The notes: generated by a model not told the origin, from the sequence alone. DNA of 64,000 nucleotides from Bradyrhizobium sp. CB1650 (GCF_029761915.1 NZ_CP121695.1:1951501-2015500); one strand, 5' to 3'. Numbered from the stretch's first letter, positions 33,919-42,559 are shown. A program made the numbers and translations.

Positions 33919-35612
33919 GGATTTTGAGCTTCTCGGATCGCGATGGATGTGATTCCATCATCGTCGTGACCACATCTGAATCGCTCCCCACCGATCTTGC
34001 CGCCGCGCATGCGATGATCCTCGCCGAGCGCGCCGCGCGCATTCAAGCGGAAGCGGTCGCGGCAAGCGCCAAGGCGGAAGCTGCCGACGCGAAGGCGGCC
34101 GAGGCCCTGATCAGTTACCTCAAGCTCGAGATCGAGAAGCTGCGCCGCCAGATTTACGGCAGCCGCTCGGAGCGCAAGGCACGGCTCCTGGAGCAGATGG
34201 AGCTTGAGCTCGAAGAGCTGGAAGCGGCGGCAACTGAAGACGAACTGGCCGCCGAGAGGGCGGCGGTCAAAGCGCAGACCGTGCAGTCCTTCCAGCGCAA
34301 GCGGCCGTCGCGCAAACCGTTCCCGGACCATTTGCCGCGCGAGCGGGTCGTGATCCCAGCCCCGGAGAGCTGCCCCTGCTGCGGCTCATCGAAGCTGTCA
34401 AAGCTGGGCGAAGACGTTACCGAGACGTTGGAGGTCATTCCCCGGCAGTGGAAGGTGATCCAGACGGTGCGCGAGAAGTTCTCGTGCCGGAACTGCGAGA
34501 CGATCACCCAGCCGCCGGCCCCCTTCCACGTGACGCCGCGCGGCTTTGCCGGCCCCAACCTGCTGGCCATGATCCTGTTCGAGAAGTTCGGCCAGCATCA
34601 GCCCTTGAACCGGCAGAGCGAACGCTACGCCCGGGAAGGCATCGATCTGAGCCTGTCGACACTGGCCGACCAGGTTGGCGCCTGTGCGGCGGCCCTGCAG
34701 CCGCTCTATGGGCTGATCGAGCGTCATGTCCTCTCCGCCGAGCGGCTGCATGGCGATGACACCACCGTGCCGATCCTGGCCAAGGGCCAGACGGTCAAAG
34801 GGCATATCTGGACCTATGTCCGCGACGACCGGCCGTTTGGCGGACGGGCACCACCGGCCGCGCTCTATTACGCCTCGCGCGACCGGCGGCAGGAGCATCC
34901 CACACGGCATCTCCAAAGCTTCACCGGCATCCTGCAGGCCGACGCCTATAGCGGCTACAACGAGCTGTACGATCCCTCACGTGCAGAAGGACCGATCACG
35001 CCCGCGCTGTGTTGGGCGCATGCCAGGCGGCAGTTTTTTGAGCTGGCGGACATCGCCGCCAATGCGAGGCGCGACAAGAACGCCGCGGCGATCTCGCCGA
35101 TTGCCCTGGAGGTGGTCAAGCGCATCGATGCGCTGTTCGATATTGAGCGCGGCATCAGCGGCCAAAGCGCTGAAGAGCGTCTGCGGATGCGCAAAGAACA
35201 AAGCGCCCCGCTTTTGACGGCATTGGAAGCATGGCTGCGCGAGCAGCGCGCCCGGCTGTCAAACTCCTCGGCGGTCGCCAAGCCGATCGACTACATGCTG
35301 CGCCGCTGGGATCGATTCGCGCGCTTCCTGCACGACGGGCGGATCTGCCTCACCAACAACGCCGCCGAACGCGCCCTGCGCGGCTTCGCACTTGGGCGCA
35401 AATCCTGGCTGTTCGCCGGCTCCGAACGCGGTGCCGACCGCGCCGCCGTCATGGTGACGCTGATCATGACGGCAAAGCTCAACGGCGTCGATCCGCAAGC
35501 CTGGCTCGCCGACGTGCTCGCCCGCATCAACGATCATGCTGTCCACAGGCTCGAGGAACTCTTGCCATGGAGCTGGGCGTCCGAGATGGAGCGTCGTAAA
35601 CTGGCCGCATGA
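33915..35612 (+). CDS. tnpC: IS66 TnpC transposase
   Basis: 565 residues. Domains in order: coiled coil (about 35-95), a zinc-finger part (CPCCGSSKLSKLG and CRNCETITQPP), then the DDE domain. The latter has LHGDDTTVPILAKGQTVKGHIWTYV (D), QADAYSGYNELYDP (D), and LTNNAAERALRGFALGRKSWLFAGS with the catalytic Glu. The length is normal, so it looks intact. ATG 33915 overlaps the tnpB stop; an in-frame GTG at 33894 is possible. Confidence 0.92.
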   Translation: MRILSFSDRDGCDSIIVVTTSESLPTDLAAAHAMILAERAARIQAEAVAASAKAEAADAKAAEALISYLKLEIEKLRRQIYGSRSERKARLLEQMELELEELEAAATEDELAAERAAVKAQTVQSFQRKRPSRKPFPDHLPRERVVIPAPESCPCCGSSKLSKLGEDVTETLEVIPRQWKVIQTVREKFSCRNCETITQPPAPFHVTPRGFAGPNLLAMILFEKFGQHQPLNRQSERYAREGIDLSLSTLADQVGACAAALQPLYGLIERHVLSAERLHGDDTTVPILAKGQTVKGHIWTYVRDDRPFGGRAPPAALYYASRDRRQEHPTRHLQSFTGILQADAYSGYNELYDPSRAEGPITPALCWAHARRQFFELADIAANARRDKNAAAISPIALEVVKRIDALFDIERGISGQSAEERLRMRKEQSAPLLTALEAWLREQRARLSNSSAVAKPIDYMLRRWDRFARFLHDGRICLTNNAAERALRGFALGRKSWLFAGSERGADRAAVMVTLIMTAKLNGVDPQAWLADVLARINDHAVHRLEELLPWSWASEMERRKLAA

Positions 35613-36214
35613 CTGTCGGCATCGCTCGCCTCAAGATTACACTCGATGACGTCAAGCCGGTGGTTCTGCGCCGGGTCGATGTGCCGTTCGACATCAAGCT
35701 CGACCGCCTGCACCTGACCATCCAGGCGGCCATGGGTTGGACCAACAGCCATCTCTACGAGCTGCGCACCGGCGATGTCGGGTGGAGCACGCCTTACCCG
35801 GATGCAGATTGGGGCGTCGGCGAGTTCCTCGATGCTCGCAAGGCTCGGCTTAGCGATATCCTCGAAGATGTCGGAATAAAGAAGCTCACATACCTCTATG
35901 ACTTCGGCGACGGCTGGGAGCACTCGATCAAGGTCGAGCGCCTTATCGATCCCGAACCGGGCGTGCTCTATCCGCGTCTGATCGAAGTCAGCGGCCGCTG
36001 TCCTCCCGAGGATTGTGGCGGTCCCTGGGGCTATGCCGAACTCCTCGAAGCCATCAAGGACCCCACCCACGAACGCCACGCCGAACTCACCGAATGGATC
36101 GGCGACGACTTCGATCCAGACGCCGACGAGGCCGAGTGGCTCACCACGGAAGTTGAGGCCCTCGCCAAAAAATGGTCCCCCAAACCCGCAGGCAAGCGCG
36201 CCAAACGCAGCTAA
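35609..36214 (+). CDS. pRiA4b ORF-3-like protein, passenger gene of the IS66 element
   Basis: 201 residues matching the plasmid pRiA4b ORF-3 family: LKITLDDVKPVVLRRVDVPFDIKLDRLHLTIQAAMGWTNSHLYEL, LTYLYDFGDGWEHSIKVERL and CPPEDCGGPWGYAELLEAI. The function is unknown. It starts within the tnpC stop codon (ATGA) and ends 44 bases before the IS66 right end, so it travels with the element. It is probably made by coupled translation with the transposase. Confidence 0.85.
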   Translation: MTVGIARLKITLDDVKPVVLRRVDVPFDIKLDRLHLTIQAAMGWTNSHLYELRTGDVGWSTPYPDADWGVGEFLDARKARLSDILEDVGIKKLTYLYDFGDGWEHSIKVERLIDPEPGVLYPRLIEVSGRCPPEDCGGPWGYAELLEAIKDPTHERHAELTEWIGDDFDPDADEAEWLTTEVEALAKKWSPKPAGKRAKRS

Positions 36215-36277
36215 CCCGCGGCCTTCACCGGCTTCACCGGACTTCACCGGAGGGTTACGGCGCATGCACCTTATCCC

Positions 36278-36451
36278 TCAATAGAAGCCGACTTCTATTG
36301 GCAGGCCTTCGGCGGTGCCCGCATCGGAAATGATCAGATTGGTCGTGTGCCGGAGAATGCCTTTCATGCGGAATAGCGCGCCGCCTTCCGCTCGAAGGGT
36401 TTGAACCCAAACGTCGGGCACGATCATGAGCGGGGTAAAGTCGGCATCCAT
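36278..36451 (-). CDS. Possible 57-residue hypothetical protein at the island edge
   Basis: A short frame from ATG 36451 reads MDADFTPLMIVPDVWVQTLRA, GGALFRMKGILRHTTNLIIS and ends IEVGFY. The composition is protein-like, but no family is recognised and no ribosome site is clear. It ends 12 bases from the IS66 target duplication. It may be a remnant. Confidence 0.3.
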   Translation of the reverse strand: MDADFTPLMIVPDVWVQTLRAEGGALFRMKGILRHTTNLIISDAGTAEGLPIEVGFY

Positions 36452-36660
36452 CGGCGTGCGACTACTCCGCGAGCGATGATCCGCTGCATGTTCTTGCTCT
36501 CATATTAGAGACAAACAGCGCTCCGTTGTGCCGGTGATTTCCCTCGCTACGATTTTGTACGCTGGTCTAACCAAGCGCGCGCCGTCAGCACCGAGGTACT
36601 AGATATTGATTCCCTCGCTTTTTGGGCACATCGGAAGGAATTAACCAGCTAAGTGATTGA

Positions 36661-36715
36661 AATGGTGGGCGCACAAGGGATCGAACCTTGGACCTCTCCC
36701 GTGTGAACCACAATC
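36661..36715 (-). repeat. Attachment site: 3' half of tRNA-Val(CAC), copy 2
   Basis: Identical over 55 bases to 14736-14790, including the anticodon loop, T-arm and CCA end of tRNA-Val read on the minus strand. Similarity continues weakly for about 200 bases into an integrase leader (for example TTTTGTATGCC and CTGTGCCCC are shared). It marks the junction between the two islands. Confidence 0.8.
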
Positions 36716-36956
36716 AGTAGACCATACCCAACCTCATCCGGCCGTAGAAAAATCGCAGAACTGCTTGCAGCGTAGTGACTTGTTGCCATACGAGGCCATA
36801 GCAGGCCATTACCGGCCACACCAGATTTTGTATGCCACCGCTGTGCCCCCCTTGGTTTTTCCCTTGGGGCACAAACGGGAGGCAGGCGGGTCTGGCCAAG
36901 GTTGCCGGTTTCACGCTGGGCACATTCAAGAGCGCATCCGCGAAAGGGAATGGGCC

Positions 36957-37013
36957 ATGAGTACCAACTATCTGACGCTGACCGATGCGGTGAAGGTGCG
37001 GTTGCCTCGCTGA
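36957..37013 (+). pseudogene. Integrase N-terminal stub
   Basis: MSTNYLTLTDAVKVRLPR followed by a stop. The first twelve residues match TTNYLRLTDAV of the intact island integrase. It has the same position about 240 bases from the tRNA fragment. The rest of the gene is missing, so this island can no longer excise by itself. Confidence 0.65.
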
Positions 37014-37273
37014 TCGACCCTTGTGAGATCGCCGCGCGCGATCTCCTCATGCCCTAGGTGATCTTCTGATCGTGCTGTCCACATCATCGAACCTTGCCCG
37101 AGTTTAATGAAGGCTCTTATTCGGAGAATTACGGAAACATTGATCGTGAACAGGAACGGACTGTCGCAGGCCGGGTCGTTGAAGGTCAGAATTGGTGAGC
37201 TACACTGGAGCTGCAACCATTTTGAGTCGAGCCCGGGGATGCGTCAAAGCTCGTCGCGGCAAGAAAGGGGCGT

Positions 37274-37609
37274 GTGCTCCTCGTAAGGCGTCGGCGCGAC
37301 AGGCTCTGGATGTTTCCCGGAGGCCGCAAGCGCGTTGGCGAAAGTGAGCGGAAGTGTCTTCGCCGCGAAATTGGTGAAGAACTGCCAAAGCTCAGGGTTG
37401 GGCCGGTGACGCTCTGGAAGGAAGTGAAGGCCAAGAACCGTCGATCTGGGCGCAAGATGAGTGACGCCATTTTCGTGGCCAAGAAGGTCTGCGGCCGCTT
37501 GAAGATCGGCGACAAGCGAAAGATCGACAGAGCGGCTTGGCGCAAGCCGCGCGGCATCAGGCTGACGCCAACCTCGCGCTATATTCGTGACAAGCTATTT
37601 CCGCGCTGA
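37274..37609 (+). CDS. Nudix hydrolase domain protein
   Basis: 111 residues from a GTG. The Nudix box is complete: GGRKRVGESERKCLRREIGEEL fits G-x5-E-x7-R-E-U-x-E-E-x-G/U. It starts abruptly in strand VLLVRRRRDRLWMFPGG. The frame is open about 48 bases further upstream (to a TGA at 37223) without a normal start codon, so the N-terminus may be trimmed. Nudix enzymes cleave nucleoside-diphosphate derivatives; the substrate is unknown. It stands alone in gene-poor DNA. Confidence 0.65.
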   Translation: MLLVRRRRDRLWMFPGGRKRVGESERKCLRREIGEELPKLRVGPVTLWKEVKAKNRRSGRKMSDAIFVAKKVCGRLKIGDKRKIDRAAWRKPRGIRLTPTSRYIRDKLFPR

Positions 37610-37975
37610 GAGGCTTAACGACTTGGCAGCGCGGGGCCTGAGCGTCAAATAAAAGGCCCTCGTCGGGAGTCCGAAAGCCATTGGCTTTGAGAATTGTAAT
37701 GGACGAACAGCAGCTAAAGAGCGAATATTGACTTAGATTCGCGAGGGTCCTTGGGTGACGTATTGACGTTTTGGACCGAGCCGGCTTGATGCGAAACGTC
37801 GCGCTGTCCCGCGGGGTTGGTTTCTGTTTGGAGCTCGAAATGAACATGCCCAACGCGGAGCCCCGGCAAGTCATAGCCACTCATACGCGCCCTGACTGCG
37901 GGCCCGGATCTATGCGCCCCAGTCCTCTAAGCGCGAAAGCCGCTTCGCATGAGCGGCTTTCTGCCGGCTGAGGCG
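37610..37975. other. Intergenic interval, no gene seen
   Basis: Roughly 365 bases between the Nudix gene and a DUF1236 gene on the other strand. Short frames lack domains or ribosome sites. A GCCGCTT..GCATGAGCGGC palindrome near 37938-37957 lies close to the DUF1236 stop and may be its terminator. Confidence 0.4.
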
Positions 37976-38980
37976 CTACTCGACCTCCTCAATCACCGTG
38001 CGTTCACGCGGCTCGATCATAAAGGTCCGATTGTCGCGCTGGATGTAGCGATATTCTCGCAAGGCGGGCGCGTCTCGGTACACCTCGCTTGGAAACTCCT
38101 CGATCTCAACGGTCTCTGGCACGCGCTCGCCGATTCGGATCTCCGATCGCGCGGTGCTTCCGGTGGTCCGACCCTCGGCACGCGTCTTCGCATGCTTGCG
38201 GACCACCTCGCGGTCACGGTCCGAGAACTTGGAGCTGCTGCGCTCACGTGTTGTCGTTGTCGCGGTCGACTGTCCTGAATACGGCAGCACAGTCACTATC
38301 TTGTAGTTCGCGGGATCGACGACGACGATCTCGTCCTTCACGAGCGCGAAGCTGAAGCCGCGATACTGTGGCAGGATCTCGACGACGTCAGGCGGCAGGG
38401 TTGCGAGCTGGATATCGCGCGGCACAACCGTCCCGACCGACAATGAGAAATTGACATTGGTGACCGGCCGGACGTTGAGCCGCGAGATCGACTGGCTGAT
38501 CCGGGTTTCCTGCTGCTTGTTGATATTGACGTCAGTTCGCGCCGCGGTCTGCGACGAGCCGTCACTCGGCGGAGCCTGCTGGGCCTGCTCGGTGACGGGG
38601 GCATTGGGCGCCTGCTGAGATTGGTTCGTTCCAACCGCACCCGGCGCCTGCTGAGCCTGATTGGTGTTTGCCGGCGGATTGGTGCTCTGCTGCGACGCGG
38701 GCGGGTTGGTAGTCTGCTGGGCCGACGAGCTCGTGCCAGTGCCCGCGGATGGCTGTACGCCGGTGTTCGTCTGGGCCGATGTGCCCGAGGACGGCTGCTG
38801 CTGTGCCTGAGGCGCCGACTGTACCGTGCCCGGCGATGCTGGGTTCGGCTGTGCCGTTGGATTGGTCTGCGTTTGCGTCGGCTGGTCAGCAGCCGGGTTA
38901 CGCGGGTTTGGGGGCGACTGCGCGAACGCGGCGTTCGCGATCACCACTCCCAAAGCGGTGGTTGCCAGAAGACGGATCAT
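37976..38980 (-). CDS. DUF1236 secreted protein with Gln/Asn/Pro-rich linker
   Basis: 334 residues. Signal peptide MIRLLATTALGVVIANAAFAQ. Residues 22-145 are a low-complexity Gln/Asn/Pro/Thr stretch with repeated QQAP and NPPA units. The C-terminal half holds two DUF1236 modules (NFSLSVGTVVPRDIQLATLPPDVVEILPQYRGFSFALVKDEIVVVDP and EIRIGERVPETVEIEEFPSEVYRDAP..REYRYIQRDNRTFMIEP). The family is periplasmic and of unknown role, abundant in Bradyrhizobiaceae. A GGAAC-N17-GTT promoter motif lies 48 bases upstream of the start. Confidence 0.85.
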   Translation of the reverse strand: MIRLLATTALGVVIANAAFAQSPPNPRNPAADQPTQTQTNPTAQPNPASPGTVQSAPQAQQQPSSGTSAQTNTGVQPSAGTGTSSSAQQTTNPPASQQSTNPPANTNQAQQAPGAVGTNQSQQAPNAPVTEQAQQAPPSDGSSQTAARTDVNINKQQETRISQSISRLNVRPVTNVNFSLSVGTVVPRDIQLATLPPDVVEILPQYRGFSFALVKDEIVVVDPANYKIVTVLPYSGQSTATTTTRERSSSKFSDRDREVVRKHAKTRAEGRTTGSTARSEIRIGERVPETVEIEEFPSEVYRDAPALREYRYIQRDNRTFMIEPRERTVIEEVE

Positions 38981-39027
38981 TGCTCACTCTCCCTCTCGAA
39001 TCTGTCCTTTTCTGCTCCAGTTGGGCT

Positions 39028-39052
39028 AACCTGCGTTAGAATGCACGGTTCC
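39028..39052 (-). promoter_or_regulatory. EcfG-type promoter for the DUF1236 gene
   Basis: Minus strand: GGAAC (39052-39048), 17 bases, GTT (39030-39028). It fits the alphaproteobacterial general-stress sigma factor consensus GGAAC-N16/17-cGTT and is 48 bases from the ATG. Confidence 0.65.
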
Positions 39053-39395
39053 ATCTTTCCCGAGGAACGATGCCTTTCCTTTCGCCTCGATAGGATTTCG
39101 TGGGAATTCCGATAGCCGGGCTATGGCTGCAACTGCTGCTTGAACGGCGGTCTCGGGTACCGTCCCGCTGGGTCGATGAGTTTTTGATCTGCTATCTGCT
39201 CGATTCCTTGTGCTGTTGCGGAAGCCACAGAAGCTGCCGCAAGCGTCGACTCCGAGGCAAGCACGACGTACCTGCGCGATGGTTTCGATCTGCTGTTCAT
39301 CTCGTTTCGGCCCGACAACTCGCAGCGAGAAGAACCGCGTCCGCTGAAGATGCCGGCAGGCTTGCCGGCATTGTTTCGTCAGATCGGGCAGGGCC
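39053..39395. other. Intergenic interval, no gene seen
   Basis: About 340 bases between the DUF1236 promoter and the DUF4142 stop codon. A minus-strand open frame (39121-39318) exists but shows no recognisable domain. Confidence 0.35.
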
Positions 39396-39950
39396 TTACT
39401 TACTGGACTGGCCGACGCTCGGCGCCTTGCCAAGCTCCTGCGCCATGTCGAGGTGGTGCTTGAGCGCTGGCAGCGTCTTCCCGGCCCAATCCTTCAGCTC
39501 GGAATTATCGCCACCCTTGGCGTAGCGCTCGAACAGAGATACCGCGTCCTTGTGCGCACTGACCTGATAGGAGTCGAAATTCGAGCTGAAATCTTTACCT
39601 GACTGGTCCTTGAGCTTGTCGAGCTTACTTTGGTGCGAACTGTCGACCGCCATCGGCAGCTCGGCCTTGACTTTGCCGCTGTTGACCATGCCTTTCAGGT
39701 CGTTGCTGGTCTTGGTGTGGTCAGTCACCATCTGTTGGGCAAAGGATTTTTCCTGTGCGTTGCCCTTCTGCTCGGCGAGCTTGCTCGATTCCAGCTCGAA
39801 CATGTCGCTGATAGCGACTTCCTTAACGAAGTCGGCGGTGGTGGGCACGACGCCGAGTGCCGAATTGATACCGGTCTTTTCGCCGACCGATTGGGCCAGC
39901 GCGGGGCTTGCAAGGAGAATGCAGCCAACTGCAATGACTAAGCGTTTCAT
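39396..39950 (-). CDS. DUF4142 secreted protein
   Basis: 184 residues. Signal peptide KRLVIAVGCILLASPALAQ. The mature part is an all-helical DUF4142 (ferritin-like) domain: FVKEVAISDMFELESSKLAEQKG, SFAQQMVTDHTKTSNDL, KDAVSLFERYAKGGDNSELKDWAGKTLPALKHHLDMA. The conserved His and Glu pattern recalls DUF305/DUF4142 proteins linked to stress. ATG 39950 gives the signal peptide. A GGAAC-N17-GTT motif is 37 bases upstream. Confidence 0.88.
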   Translation of the reverse strand: MKRLVIAVGCILLASPALAQSVGEKTGINSALGVVPTTADFVKEVAISDMFELESSKLAEQKGNAQEKSFAQQMVTDHTKTSNDLKGMVNSGKVKAELPMAVDSSHQSKLDKLKDQSGKDFSSNFDSYQVSAHKDAVSLFERYAKGGDNSELKDWAGKTLPALKHHLDMAQELGKAPSVGQSSK

Positions 39951-39986
39951 GATCCTGGTTCCTCTGATCTCGGCCGCGCCATCACC

Positions 39987-40011
39987 AACCGGACCCAAAG
40001 GTGTTCGTTCC
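39987..40011 (-). promoter_or_regulatory. EcfG-type promoter for the DUF4142 gene
   Basis: Minus strand: GGAAC (40011-40007), 17 bases, GTT (39989-39987), located 37 bases before the DUF4142 ATG. Confidence 0.65.
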
Positions 40012-40174
40012 AACACCCGACGGACGCGTCGGAACGACTGAAGGTGGAAAGGCTCCGACATCAACGGCAAGATTAACCTGGGTTGAGCTGGTTATGGTGA
40101 TTGCACGATCGGCCGCAGTTAGGCGGTGATGAAGAAGGAGAAGGCAGGTGCGTGGGGCGTTGCTCGCGGTGGGT

Positions 40175-40900
40175 TCATTGGAGAAGCTGCTTAAGCCTCA
40201 ACGCGTCGGTCGGAGCTGCGCTCTTCTGGTCGTTGTCAAAATAAATATGAACGTCACAGCCCCGACGCTTCCACGATTTGATGCGCCTTGCCCATTCCGC
40301 CAGCGTGGCAGGTGAATAATGCCCGTGATAGCGGCCGCTGGGTCCATGGCCGCGCACATAGACGAAATCCGCGGTGCGTTTCCATGGCGCAGGTGCATCA
40401 TGGTGGTCTGACAGACAAAGCGAGATGTTCTCGTCCGAGAGCATCCTCAAGATGCGTGGCTGATACCAGCTCTGATGACGAAATTCGAAGCTGTAACGCC
40501 GCTTATCGGAGAGCAGCTTGAAAAAGGAAGCAAGCCGATCGGCATTGGCTTCAAACTGCGGCGGGAGTTGAAACAAGATCGGACCAGCCTTGTCGCCCAG
40601 GAGCGAGATTCGCTCCTCGAGCAATTTCAGACTGTTCACGGATCGATCGGACAGCCGTTTCCAATGCGTGATGAATTTTGAGGCCTTCCAGGTGAACACG
40701 AAATCCTTGCCCGTCTGCTCTCGCCAGCTCTTCACGGTCTTACGCGTGGGCGTCCGGTAGAACACGCCGTTGAGCTCTGTGGTCTCGAACTGGCTTGCGT
40801 AATATTGCAGTTGATGCTTGAGCAACAAGCCTTTGGGGAAGAATGGCCCCCGCCAGGAATCGTAGTGCCATCCCGATGTGCCGATCAAAACACGTGCCAT
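40175..40900 (-). CDS. DUF72 (YecE) family protein
   Basis: 241 residues, TIM-barrel-like DUF72. Family markers are LIGTSGWHYDSWRGPFFP at the N-terminus, YYASQFETTELNGVFYRTP, FVFTWKASKFITHWKRL, ILFQLPP, YSFEFRHQSWY and FVYVRGHGPSGRYHGHYS. It is cytoplasmic and its function is unknown. The length is normal, so it is intact. No EcfG motif was seen just upstream. Confidence 0.88.
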   Translation of the reverse strand: MARVLIGTSGWHYDSWRGPFFPKGLLLKHQLQYYASQFETTELNGVFYRTPTRKTVKSWREQTGKDFVFTWKASKFITHWKRLSDRSVNSLKLLEERISLLGDKAGPILFQLPPQFEANADRLASFFKLLSDKRRYSFEFRHQSWYQPRILRMLSDENISLCLSDHHDAPAPWKRTADFVYVRGHGPSGRYHGHYSPATLAEWARRIKSWKRRGCDVHIYFDNDQKSAAPTDALRLKQLLQ

Positions 40901-41207
40901 TTCTCATCACAGCCCAATAGGCGTCCTTCATGCCGCCGCGCGCTGCAGAGCTGAGACCGTAGATGCCGCCGGCGTGAATGTCTCAGTCGCGCCAGGGTTC
41001 GGTCGGACTGCGGTTTCAACTGATTCCTTGCTCCTAGCGGAGACGACGCACCTTGGCCACTGCACTCGTCGTAGGACTTTCTCCGGCGTGCGGCGTCGGC
41101 GAATTTTAACATATGCAAACTCCGGCCCATATTCTTGCCGGCCCATATCTCGAACTTTGCTGCCGCCCGTTAGTTGCCGTGTATCGGGGCGATTGAAAGA
41201 GCCCGTT

Positions 41208-41402
41208 ATGCTACGTCGCAGATTCAAGCAGATGTATCGCTTGAAGCGCGCCTTCAGGGAAGCAGAGCAGTTGCGAGAGGAAGCAAAGAGACTTCCTCCG
41301 GGTCTCCAGCGGGACAACCTGCTTCGAAGCACGAGTCAGGAAGAGATCGCGTCTCACATCACTGAGTGGCTGACTTCTCCCGGCTTGAAGCCTCCCACCT
41401 AA
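41208..41402 (+). CDS. Small charged hypothetical protein
   Basis: 64 residues: LRRRFKQMYRLKRAFREAEQLREEAKRLPPGLQRDNLLR then a short acidic/polar end TSQEEIASHITEWLTSPGLKPP. It is strongly helical and basic at the start, and resembles short rhizobial proteins with an 'LPPGxxRDxLLR' stretch. No known function. The ATG at 41208 is the natural domain start. Confidence 0.55.
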   Translation: MLRRRFKQMYRLKRAFREAEQLREEAKRLPPGLQRDNLLRSTSQEEIASHITEWLTSPGLKPPT

Positions 41403-41609
41403 AAAGGTGTGCTTGCTATTTTGTCGCCGGCCTCACGGCTGAGAAGGAAACTGTTGGTTCAAGCGCAAGCATTCACCGAGAGCGCATTGGCCAGTAATGT
41501 AGCCGGTGATCTTCAACTCAATCGCACCCCTGTAGGCGGTTACGCAAGCAGGTACGCCGGTAATTGCCAGGCTGCGGTTTCGAAATTCATGAATATTCGG
41601 GGACATATC

Positions 41610-42047
41610 TCAAATCTGGATGAGTGCGAGGCCGCTCTCGGGATCCGTTCTCTTGCGCAAGTGAACCGGGCTTTCGGTCACTATGACCTCCAGCGTTGGC
41701 CGTACGTGGGCCTCGCCAAGATGGCCCGCCACGGCTGTGCCGTCCCGCTTGCCGACGATTAGATGAATGTGGAGGGCGGGATGTCCTGAAGGATCCTCTG
41801 CCACATCTCCAATCAGCGACGCGACTTCAACGTGCTCTGTCACCGGAATGTGCAAATAGATTTTCTTGTCCCAATCGAAGTACAAGAGCTCAGCATCTCT
41901 GAGCGCCCCGATGGCTGTGAGCTGAGCGGCGAAAAGTCTCTCTTCAGCGACGAAGCGCTTCAGGCATTCCATGACCTCGTCGCCGGTTTTGAGGACCACC
42001 GCGTAGGTACGCTGCCCCTCGGACTGGTGCAAAAGCTTGTGACGCAT
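41610..42047 (-). CDS. PPC (DUF296) domain protein
   Basis: 145 residues. Nearly the whole protein is a PCC/PPC domain: RTYAVVLKTGDEVMECLKRFVAEERLFAAQLTAIGALRDAELLYF and PALHIHLIVGKRDGTAVAGHLGEAHVRPTLEVIVTE. Two His in LHIH and the GHL motif may bind metal. Bacterial versions are stand-alone trimers of unclear role. A GGAAC motif with 18-base spacer lies just upstream. Confidence 0.85.
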   Translation of the reverse strand: MRHKLLHQSEGQRTYAVVLKTGDEVMECLKRFVAEERLFAAQLTAIGALRDAELLYFDWDKKIYLHIPVTEHVEVASLIGDVAEDPSGHPALHIHLIVGKRDGTAVAGHLGEAHVRPTLEVIVTESPVHLRKRTDPESGLALIQI

Positions 42048-42074
42048 GGTTCACCTCGCGTGATCGGCAAAATC

Positions 42075-42100
42075 AACCGTGCGCCTTGCAAAAATGTTCC
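42075..42100 (-). promoter_or_regulatory. EcfG-like promoter for the PPC-domain gene (18-base spacer)
   Basis: Minus strand: GGAAC (42100-42096), 18 bases, GTT (42077-42075), 28 bases before the ATG. The spacer is one base longer than usual, so this is weaker than the others. Confidence 0.45.
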
Positions 42101-42199
42101 TGAAAAATCGAGAGCTTATTGGAACGGCCGTGAAGCAGCTGTTCTTCGATGGAGATGATTTTGCAAGATCGAGTCGGACGCATCAAATGGGCATCCTAC

Positions 42200-42440
42200 A
42201 CTGCATCAGATGTCCTTGTTGAGAGCCCCTCGACTTTGGCGTCGACACCATCTTCGGCCTTCGGGTGATGGCATCAATGGCATCATCGAGGCGCTCCGCG
42301 CGCCGTGACCGGATCAAGTTTATCCAAGTGCGCCACGAAGAAGCCGCCGCGTTCTGCGCTTGTGCCTACGCCAAGTGAACAGGCCGGCTCGGGGTGTGCA
42401 TTGCAACCTCTGGATCGGGCGGCATTCATTTCCTCAATGG
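42200..42440 (+). pseudogene. ThDP-dependent (pyruvate-oxidase-like) enzyme, N-terminal remnant
   Basis: Fragments in changing frames spell TASDVLVE, DFGVDTIFGL, GDGINGIIEALR, DRIKFIQVRHEEAAAFCACAYAK, stop, TGRLGVCIATSGSGGIHFLNG. This is the N-terminal ThDP-enzyme domain with its catalytic Glu (RHEEAAAF). At least three frame changes and one stop codon break it, and the remaining about 450 residues are missing. Confidence 0.75.
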
Positions 42441-42559
42441 TCAGTCCGTACTAGCCATCACCTAGGCCAGCCGGCAAAACGTCGGCAAAGGGTGTGTAGG
42501 AACCTTCCTATCACAGTTGCAATTATCTGGACGCAGGGAACCCGAGGAGGAGGGTCCAT

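Larger units (their letters stand above)
31480..36258 (+). mobile_element. IS66-family insertion sequence with 8-bp target duplication, carrying a nested IS4 element
   Basis: The left end GTAAGCCTCCGGTGAAG (31480-31496) and the inverted right end GTAACCCTCCGGTGAAG (36242-36258) match at 16 of 17 bases. The flanks are the direct repeat GGCGCATG (31472-31479 and 36259-36266). Genes run tnpA-tnpB-tnpC plus a pRiA4b ORF-3-like passenger. The right end contains three CTTCACCGG repeats, perhaps transposase binding sites. An IS4-family element interrupts the sequence directly after the left terminal repeat. Without it the IS66 element is about 3.2 kb. Confidence 0.88.
14736..36660. mobile_element. 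Integrated arsenic genomic island, about 21.9 kb
   Basis: Bounded by 55-bp perfect direct repeats (14736-14790 and 36661-36715) that contain the 3' half of a tRNA-Val(CAC) gene. A tyrosine integrase gene lies just inside the left repeat, as expected for tRNA-targeting islands. Cargo is arsenite oxidase, three arsenate reductases, four ArsR-type regulators, aquaglyceroporin, PstS, ArsH and transporters, plus nested insertion sequences. Nothing resembling conjugation genes was seen, so it would need help to transfer (inference). Confidence 0.75.
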
